From contig JAIUPT010000031.1 of the NCBI GenBank assembly GCA_022315425.1, positions 1,116,001 to 1,180,000 on the forward strand: DNA of 64,000 bases, read 5' to 3'. This document shows positions 57,246 through 64,000 of the stretch, piece by piece. The translations under genes and the position numbers were made by a program. The notes beneath the pieces were generated by a model. It had not been told where the DNA came from and did not search any database. It was given only the letters and a program-made list of their open reading frames with translations. The stretch comes from Pseudevernia furfuracea (Eukaryota > Ascomycota > Lecanoromycetes > Lecanorales > Parmeliaceae). Each line of letters begins with the position of its first letter. Position 1 is the stretch's first letter.

Positions 57246-58127
57246 ATGTTCAAGCCATTGCCAAAACTGAAAAGTTTGCCAGGTCGCCAGCAACCCGCCA
57301 CCTCAAAAGTCGAAGCCAGGCAATCCGAAGCACTCTTCTTTCCTTACGCGCAGTGCACGTGCGACCTGGCCGACCACTCCTTTTTCCCTCCGGAGTGGTT
57401 TGAAGATCTATACCATGACAATGGACAGACATCAAGCCACATACAAGATTGCCATCAGCTCGGCACCTTCCTACCTCAGACGACTAGGAAGGGTAAAAGC
57501 CCAGGTGGGCTAGCATCGTATCCGCTACCTGAGAAGGAGAGAGAGAAGTCCAAGGTAGACATGCGAAAAGGAACTGCTCGGCGCCAGCGAAAGGAGGCGC
57601 AAAGGATTCGAGACGCCGAAGCAAGGACAGAAGCCGGGAAAGCTGTCAAACCAACCCTCAACCCCTACGCCCAATGCCACTGCGACTTATTCAGCGATTC
57701 CGACGAGGACGTTTTCCGCATGCGCCATACTCATACCGACGGATCAATATCCTTCCACCTTCCAAATTGTCTTACACGTCGCTTCAATTACACTACACTC
57801 CATAAACCCCATATCAGCCCACCCAAGTCCGCCTCCTACATCGATCTTGAAGAGAAAGAGAAGAACAAAAAGGTTCGAAACAACTTAAAACATCCTCGGG
57901 ACCAGCCGAAGTCGGCGGCTTATATCGATTCTGAAGAAGAGGAAGAGGAAGAGAAAGAGGAAGAGAAAGGAGAAGATGGTCGAGCATCTCCACCGGCGAA
58001 ACGATATGAATCGAGGACTATTGGCTCAGACTTCTTACGAGTCATAGGTGAGCATCCGTACCTGCCGCCTCTCAATGCGCATGTTGAAGGGTTTCCTCCA
58101 AAGATGAAAGGCCGCGCTTCCAAGTGA
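57246..58127 (+). CDS. Basic protein with two CxCD repeat motifs, unknown function
   Basis: An intronless 293-residue frame from ATG 57246. Two diverged copies of one module are visible: PYAQCTCDL near residue 34 with DGN/SSHIQDCH after it, and PYAQCHCDL near residue 140 followed by DGSISFHLPNC. Each has Cys-x-Cys-Asp, then His-x3-Cys about 35 residues on, a plausible metal-binding set. Between and after them are basic helices (GTARRQRKEAQRIRDAEAR) and a Glu/Lys run (about residues 225-245). The phrase PKSA-YID also occurs twice. No signal peptide. I do not recognise the family. Confidence 0.65.
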   Translation: MFKPLPKLKSLPGRQQPATSKVEARQSEALFFPYAQCTCDLADHSFFPPEWFEDLYHDNGQTSSHIQDCHQLGTFLPQTTRKGKSPGGLASYPLPEKEREKSKVDMRKGTARRQRKEAQRIRDAEARTEAGKAVKPTLNPYAQCHCDLFSDSDEDVFRMRHTHTDGSISFHLPNCLTRRFNYTTLHKPHISPPKSASYIDLEEKEKNKKVRNNLKHPRDQPKSAAYIDSEEEEEEEKEEEKGEDGRASPPAKRYESRTIGSDFLRVIGEHPYLPPLNAHVEGFPPKMKGRASK

Positions 58128-59758
58128 TGCGGCCAGGTGGTAGAGTACCTAACTGTTCAAGGAACGACGGTCGGTCGAATGATGACAGGGAGAAAGAACG
58201 CGAATCGTACACGCGTCGAGAGCGTTCAATCTCATGGAAGCAATGCCTACATGTTAACAATGCAGGGCAGTGCATGGCATGGACTTGGCAGTGGTCCATA
58301 GGCGTAAGGTGAACGTGAGCAAAGTCGACCCGCCAGCATTTGGGGCGTGGAAGGCCAGAATGACCATTATGTCTCGTCAACTTTGGGGCTGGGGTCGGGA
58401 AAGTAAAGACTGTTGAGAGAACAGCGGTGCAGGTCTAGAATTCTGCCTTTGACATTTACTCATAATTATCCAAAGGTCTGCAGGAACCGGATTCAGAAAG
58501 TTGGCGCACGATTTATATATGTTGAGAAGGAAAAGGAGGAAATTGGTCATAAATATTATTGTCCAACCCACAAAGCGAGGCCGTCCTTTAATGCCTAACC
58601 ATGAGTTATTCGTATTTCTATAGAGATATGCTCATCCTGTTGCTTGAACTGATGGCGTGCCTACGAGTATGATAAGCGATGCAAGCGGCGCTGGATGAGT
58701 CCCTAAAGCCCGCTCGCATAGGCGAAATTGGTAAGGAGGTAAGGTAACTCTAAGGGCCATTAAGGCTAGGTATCGCAAGGGAGTCGCACCGCCCCAACCT
58801 TAAGGAAAAAGGTCACTCTTCCCTTCGAATTTCTGCACTGGCACACAGGCAGCGCAGGCCACGTCAAAGTGCCTTGTGAAGCCACCTGTGATGTGCGGGC
58901 GGTTCTGCCCAATTACTATGGTCTAAAAATAATCACCGCCCCACATGCAGCATAAGCTGCATATCTTAGGCGAAATTGGTAAGGAGGTCAGGTGGCCTGG
59001 TGGGCCATTAAGGCTAGGTATCGCAAGGGAGTCCAGTCGCACCGCCCCAGCCTTAAGGAAAAAGATCCCTTGCATTCTTTCCATAGACATTATTTTGTTT
59101 TCGAATCACACAGGCAGCGCGGCAGCCACGTCAAAGGGCCTTGCTGGCGGTTCTGCCCAATTACTATGGTCCAAAAACGATAAGCTGCATATCTTCAGGG
59201 AGGGCGGTGAGCCGTTGATCCTCACAAAAAATGAGGCGGTGGAATCTGACAAGCTGCTGCTGCCACGCCCAATACCTTCTACATAGTCTTGTGAGACCCC
59301 CAATCTTTTCTGACAGATCCCTTCAGTGTTGATGCTTTCTCTGCACCTCCTTCAAGCGTTCGATCTCACGTCTCGCCTATACCCCGGTTCACTAATTCAA
59401 ATTCTTCCATCACCGGAGACTCCAAGCCCACAGTCATCGATCTTCAAAGAAGACGACAAAGACTGGCGACCGAACAGCTCCGTGGGTAACTCTGACGATC
59501 GCAGATTCGGGCACAACCCAGGGCCGAAGAGGGAGTGTTCTTCACAATGTCCATGCCCACCCTACCATAGCAGAGATAACACCTTGCCTCAAGCGTCGGC
59601 GCCAAGTCGATCTGCCTAGAGCCAAAACAAACTCTCGCATGAGTGCTTGCCCGGAACCTGGTATATAACAGTGATATCAGCATCAAGTGCCCAGACTCCT
59701 ATCTGCCACTTTGTTATATTTTCACGACATACCCAAAAGACCTCCAAATATACCAAGC
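58128..59758. other. Intergenic, containing a degenerate tandem duplication
   Basis: The duplicated segment at 58719-59194 is listed separately. No gene is supported elsewhere in this stretch. Confidence 0.5.
58719..59194. repeat. Diverged tandem duplication, two units of about 240 bp
   Basis: Unit 1 (58719-58966) and unit 2 (58967-59194) both start TAGGCGAAATTGGTAAGGAG and share, in order, GGCCATTAAGGCTAGG, GCAAGGGAGTC, CCTTAAGGAAAAAG, CACACAGGCAGCGC, CCACGTCAAAG, CGGTTCTGCCCAATTACTA and AGCTGCATATCT. They differ by several indels (unit 1 has an extra segment near 58875-58890; unit 2 has a longer T/A-rich middle). No coding potential and no terminal inverted repeats are evident. Confidence 0.9.
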
Positions 59759-60955
59759 ATGGTGGCAAAGGAGGACTTTATACATGGCTGGGTATCGGCC
59801 GACTGTGGACGGGGGACGAGTGACATCCTGTGGAGTTGTCTCGCCACAATACTCCTATGTGTCTGGACAGTGATCCATCTTCCAATTTCATGCTGTTCGC
59901 GTTTCGAAAACGGTAAACTTGTGCCAGGCGAACCACCGCGGTCTTGGAGAAACTGGATCATCAGATCTGGGATCGTCCCAGCATCAGTCAGTGTCATCGC
60001 TCCAGAGTTTTTGACCTTCATCGCTATTCGGGAATTCATCAGAGCTTGGAAGAGCCAGAAAAGGATGACCTACATGAACTGGACTTTGACTCATACTTTC
60101 TTTCTCGAAATGGGTGGGTTCTGTCTTGAAACGCCCTCAGGGTTACGCCTACAGCTTGATGACGATGATTTGATACCTGCAATATCGGCGGCGAGTCCTC
60201 CAGGCTTGCTTCCTAAGCTTGAGAAGGTGACAGATGTTCATATCAACGATCACGCCAAGTCTAATGCTCTAACGAAAATTATTGCATGCGGCCAGGCACT
60301 ATGGTTGGTGACTCAAGTCTTATCCCGTGTTTATCAGCATCAGGCTGTAACGCTCTTGGAAGTCAGCACATTGGCATACGCCGCCTGTGCATTGACCGCT
60401 TATGCCGCTTGGTGGAAGAAACCACAGAATTCTACTTTGCCAATCACGATTCTCTGCTCTGCCGAAGCATTTCCTCAAAGGCCTACGTATGATCCTATAC
60501 CTGTTTACTATAGCGAGGATTCATTTTACGAGTATCTTTGGGCTGGCCAACATTGGATCAGACACCTCGATTTCAGGTTGGGATATGATGGACACATTGT
60601 TTATGGACTCTTGGCTCTTTGCCCAGCAATCTTCGGCGCTATTCACATTGCGTCGTGGAACATCGAAATCCTCTCAAACGTGGAGCAATGGCTGTGGCGA
60701 GCAAGCGCTCTATATTGCTGCACTGCAGGTTTGATAATTGCTTTGCCGGGTTTAATACTGAATATTCGCATACATCAGTTTTGGATATTAAGGGACACCA
60801 TGCTAGCAATTCAAGATTGGGTCACGTTCGCCATTGTCTCGGTTTACGTTGTCGTCAGGTTATTTATGATAGTCGAAGTCTTCCTAAGTCTCCGTGCACT
60901 TCCCCCCAGTGCATACGAGTCTGTACAGTGGTCGAGCTTTATTCCCCATATCTAG
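59759..60955 (+). CDS. Multi-pass membrane protein, fungal family of unknown function
   Basis: An intronless 398-residue frame from the first ATG at 59759; the open frame extends upstream but without an ATG. At least five hydrophobic segments are visible: about residues 20-42 (SDILWSCLATILLCVWTVIH), 75-95, 195-240 and two near 290-370. Landmarks are GRGTSDILWSC near the N-terminus, WTLTHTFFLEMGGF around residue 120 and a C-terminal end SVQWSSFIPHI. I know this combination from a large family of uncharacterised ascomycete and basidiomycete membrane proteins. No transporter or enzyme motif is seen. Confidence 0.8.
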   Translation: MVAKEDFIHGWVSADCGRGTSDILWSCLATILLCVWTVIHLPISCCSRFENGKLVPGEPPRSWRNWIIRSGIVPASVSVIAPEFLTFIAIREFIRAWKSQKRMTYMNWTLTHTFFLEMGGFCLETPSGLRLQLDDDDLIPAISAASPPGLLPKLEKVTDVHINDHAKSNALTKIIACGQALWLVTQVLSRVYQHQAVTLLEVSTLAYAACALTAYAAWWKKPQNSTLPITILCSAEAFPQRPTYDPIPVYYSEDSFYEYLWAGQHWIRHLDFRLGYDGHIVYGLLALCPAIFGAIHIASWNIEILSNVEQWLWRASALYCCTAGLIIALPGLILNIRIHQFWILRDTMLAIQDWVTFAIVSVYVVVRLFMIVEVFLSLRALPPSAYESVQWSSFIPHI

Positions 60956-61491
60956 AACAGTCAAAGGATCCTGACCTTTTGGTCGAGCACATTCTCCCCT
61001 ATCGCTTTCACGGCCTAAGACTGGTGGTTCAGTGGGACCATGGTCCCTTGGCTAGTATTCGCACTGAAGGACATGATCGGAGGATTCCTCTGGCCCCTTT
61101 GAACTGGTGACTGTCGAGGAGGCACACCAAAAGAGAAGACTTCGCCCCGTTGGACCGCACGAAGGTGCCGCTGGATTTGAGCAGAGCTCAGACGTGGAGA
61201 CCATGAGCAGGAATGCAGAAACGGAGAAAGCTAATCTCTTGTTTGGGCGGATGTCAATGATGTACGTTTCTGACGACGCTGGGAAACTGCCGTGATACTT
61301 GTCAGGTGCTACTTTTTACGTTGAGGGAATGTATCGCATACTAGCTTGTACATCTGTTTCATGAGTCTGGCGAGGCTCGGCATGTATCACAGGTCCGGAG
61401 AGAATTCACATAATGACACTATCACGAAATCGCCGCAGAGCTAGTGCCCGAGAGTTCCAAACTCGAAACGACAAATGGCGCCTTCTCATCC
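60956..61491. other. Intergenic
   Basis: No gene supported between the convergent membrane-protein and small secreted-protein genes. Confidence 0.5.
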
Positions 61492-62115
61492 TCAATCTCT
61501 CTGTCCTCCTGAGAATCCGTGAACAAAACAAAACACTCCGATGCCGTCGTACTGGTCCATTGGCTGCTACCCCGCCTCTCCATCAACAAAAACACACCTC
61601 TGAACAAAGTTCGCTGCTACGCGGTTGAGATTGAGATAGGTGGTCGCGTCCGTCGGGGGTTCGGTTTTGTAGCCTCCAGGCAGCACGGCAGGGATGGGGA
61701 AGTCGTGGATCATACTCATCGCCACTGTGCATGTGTGCCTGGCGGAGGTTGGCGGGATTAGTCCCGTCGGCGGACATCGTGCCGCGCGACAAGTTGGGTG
61801 AGATGGGGATGTGGTTGACATGAGAGTCGGAGAGAGGAAATCGGTGATTTCCAGGCCCTTCTCAAACGTGGATTTTCGAGGCGTCTTCTGCCCCCTTTCA
61901 TATGAGGCTTTCGCTTTGCGCCGGGGGAGAGAAGGTCTATATAGGTTTTGTCCCGCTGTCTGCCATTGTCCCGTGGTAAAAGTATTCCAGCACTCCCTTA
62001 CAGTCATCTTGCTGCAGGGGAGGTTGAAGAAGTTGGAAGTGTTGGAGGGTGAGGATACCGTAGCTGCGTGGGCAGATAACAGGAAGTCTGTGAGGGGGAG
62101 AAGGTAAAAAATCAT
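61492..62115 (-). pseudogene. Small secreted protein gene with in-frame TAG
   Basis: From ATG 62115 the frame begins with a signal peptide (MIFYLLPLTDFLLSAHA) and runs to a TAG at 61567-61569, giving 182 residues. Immediately after it the same frame stays open for 24 more codons and reads QPMDQYDGIGVFCF before TGA at 61492-61494. The end of the first part, TYLNLNRVAANFVQRC then VFVDGEAG, flows naturally into this extension if the TAG replaced Trp, as in GWQPMD. So the gene may be a recent nonsense allele, or the stop may be genuine. An intron may also be hidden in the Lys/Arg-rich middle. Function unknown; no domain recognised. Confidence 0.45.
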
Positions 62116-63166
62116 ATTGGAAACTACACTGGGAGTGAGGCTGAAGAGAGCTATTTTACAAAACAAGCCCCGCTACAACACTAGGACTCCAAATTCCCCT
62201 AAAGCATACATAGATCTGTAGGGGTGAAAGTGAGGCAGATGCGAGATGGGAGATGCGAGATGCGCTCGCTAAGTCGTCAACCCTTTTGTTCCCTCTCTAG
62301 AAAAAACCCACTGATCGAGTTCGATCAGGGGGATTGTATTTGTAGTGCTCGCATGATGGTAATCTCAAGATTACCATAGGGTCACGAATATATGCACCAT
62401 AGGGTCACGAATATATGCGCAAGAAGGCCGTCGTCGCGTGTCAATTTTTGTACCTGCAGACGCCTGGCGGACCAGACATCCGAGTGACGAGATCAGACAG
62501 CAACGATTTTTTGGAGAACTTTCATTGAATGTTACATCTTTAGACGGAACTTCAAATTCGTTGACGATGATGAGCAGGATCAAACGACAGGACGAACGAG
62601 GCTCAGACTATGAGGGAGTACTCCGTAAGGAAGGAGGTCGCAACCGATTAGTCATTCGGTAACCTAGAGTACTCGTACTCTAAGTAGCAGGCCTCGGCTT
62701 TTTGTAAATCCATCATCCTTCCAACCCACAACAACGTCCTTACGTTCTATACATATCTATGTTCCTCTGCGTCAAAGGATCTCAACTCATGGAGGGTGAT
62801 CATCTTTGCGTTCCTCCTACAACAGATGGGCGCGCTCGGGAGTCACGACACGAAGGACCGGGGCGTTTCGGATGCGTAAATTCTCAATGCATGACTAATG
62901 CTACCTCCATGAATCCTTCAGGAGCAGGAAGCGCAATGAAATCACATGAGCCCCAATGTAGGCTCTGCTCGCGTTGAAAAAGCTGACTGCCTCTGTCCCA
63001 CTTCTCACGTATAAAAGAAGCTCAATGCCAGTATCTGTGTTCCCTCTTCTTCCATTCTCGTTCTCACTTCGAATTGACTTCATCGAAGTAGCTTTTGTTG
63101 GTTTGGTACGTCGTTATCAGCGGCACTTTGAACGTTCTACCTGCGTCTGGGCTTCTGTAATTAAGT
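62116..63166. other. Intergenic with a short hairpin and tandem repeat
   Basis: A 10-base inverted repeat (ATGGTAATCT at 62356-62365, complement at 62368-62377) abuts two copies of a 23-bp unit at 62373-62418. A TACTCCGTA 9-mer lies at 62619-62627. No gene. Confidence 0.6.
62373..62418. repeat. Tandem duplication, 2 x 23 bp
   Basis: Two perfect copies of a unit beginning ACCATAGGGTCACG and ending ATATATGC. Confidence 0.9.
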
Positions 63167-64000
63167 ATGAGGTCTTTCATTCTTGCCATCACGGCCTATG
63201 CTGGCCTCTCGTCGGCATGGATGCCTACGAGGGACGATCCTCTTCTGAGCAATGGCAAGCACCCGCACCAAGCCCCTGTCATGCCACACGAGGACCAGAA
63301 TGAAACCATGCGCTGGCTTCCCAGCAAGTTGCCAATCCGAGGTGTCAATCTCGGGTCTCAGTTTGTCGTCGAACCTTGGATGGCCAACGATGAGTGGAAC
63401 AGTATGGGTTGCGGCGGTACAGCATCTGAATTCGATTGCGTCGGTAAACTCGGACAAGCTCAAGCTAACAAGGCTTGGGCGAACCACTGGAACACTTGGA
63501 CCACGAAGGATGATATCTCGAAGATGCAGTCGTATGGCCTTAATGCTATCCGTATCCCTGTTGGATACTGGATTCGCGAAGATCTGGTCTACTCTAACAG
63601 CGAACATTTTCCGCAAGGTGGACTGCACTACCTGGAACAGATATGTGGGTGGGCGAGTGATGCGGGGTTTTATATCATCATCGATTTGCATGGCGCGCCG
63701 GGAGCTCAGGTTGCTAAGAATGCGGATACTGGACAGGTATTTTCTTTTTAAAGACCTAGACGCCTTTGCTCATTGACCGTTTTCCAGAACGCCCCATCAC
63801 CAGGCTTCTACGTAGACTACCAATACGAGCGCGCATACAAATTCCTCGAATGGATGGCAAACATCATCCACACGAATACCAATTACAGGAATGTCGGCAT
63901 GCTGGAAGTACTCAACGAGCCCGTACAAGGCGGCAACAGCCAGACCAATTCCATGCGGCAAACTTACTATCCCACCGCATGGGCGCGCATACGAGCCGCA
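63167..64000 (+). CDS. GH5 beta-glucanase (endo-1,6-beta-glucosidase B-like), 5' part
   Basis: Exons 63167-63736 and 63788 to the window end (51-nt intron, GTATTT to TTCCAG) give 261 residues so far; the 3' part lies beyond the window. A signal peptide ends near SSA (residues 1-17). Then come RGVNLGSQFVVEPW, MGCGGTASEFDCVGKLGQ, GLNAIRIPVGYW, SEHFPQGG and YIIIDLHGAPGAQ, a chain of blocks diagnostic of GH5 glucan hydrolases. In exon 2 RNVGMLEVLNEP carries the catalytic acid/base Glu. The MGC-x-EFDCV region is characteristic of the secreted beta-1,6-glucanase (ExgB-like) subgroup as I know it, rather than exo-1,3-glucanases. Substrate is therefore probably wall beta-1,6-glucan. Confidence 0.88.

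Overview
The window reads as nuclear DNA of a filamentous ascomycete (Pezizomycotina). Genes carry short GT..AG introns (about 43-110 bases) with CTAAC/CTGAC-like branch sites. Gene-dense blocks alternate with 1-4 kb stretches that look gene-poor. The protein families are typical of that group: a fungal thaumatin-like secreted protein, an SAT4/rhodopsin-type membrane protein, HET-domain remnants, an AusD-like methyltransferase and a NACHT-ankyrin STAND protein. I cannot place it below subphylum. All gene models were spliced by eye, so exon borders are inferences from splice signals and reading-frame continuity.

Layout. 0-9 kb: three secreted-protein genes (a duplicated cysteine-rich protein at 55-841, a small two-exon secreted protein at 3320-3980, a thaumatin-like protein at 8152-9024) with a 177-bp hairpin MITE flanked by TA at 4716-4896. 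11-19 kb: a disrupted dynamin-family GTPase, then an intact SEY1 ER-fusion GTPase and a THEM6-like thioesterase-fold protein. 20-30 kb: a three-exon protein with a degenerate zinc finger, a HET C-terminal remnant, a small Cys-rich protein, a dead Tc1/mariner (DD34E) element and a decayed DUF6590-like fragment. 30-46 kb: an F-box protein, an eight-part (seven exon) GMC oxidoreductase gene, a GH76 mannanase, a 3'-truncated 2OG-oxygenase-like gene, two conserved proteins of unknown function, a HET pseudogene and an SAT4-family membrane protein. 46-64 kb: two SAM methyltransferases, a conserved zinc-ribbon-like protein, a 1,364-residue STAND protein (Fungal_N + NACHT + ankyrin repeats), a basic protein with two CxCD motifs, a degenerate tandem duplication, a multi-pass membrane protein, a small secreted protein with an in-frame TAG, and the 5' part of a GH5 beta-glucanase cut by the window end.

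Functional themes. There is no biosynthetic cluster: no PKS, NRPS or terpene synthase is visible, although a GMC enzyme and two methyltransferases are present. The recurrent themes are secreted or cell-wall proteins (thaumatin-like, GH76, GH5, small secreted proteins) and allorecognition/innate-immunity-type genes (two HET remnants, one STAND NLR). Several genes are broken: dynamin, both HETs, the 2OG-oxygenase, the transposase and possibly the 61.5-62.1 kb secreted protein. No novel multi-gene system is evident. The most unusual items are the hairpin MITE, the possible 32-nt intron in the STAND gene, and the several independent gene lesions.
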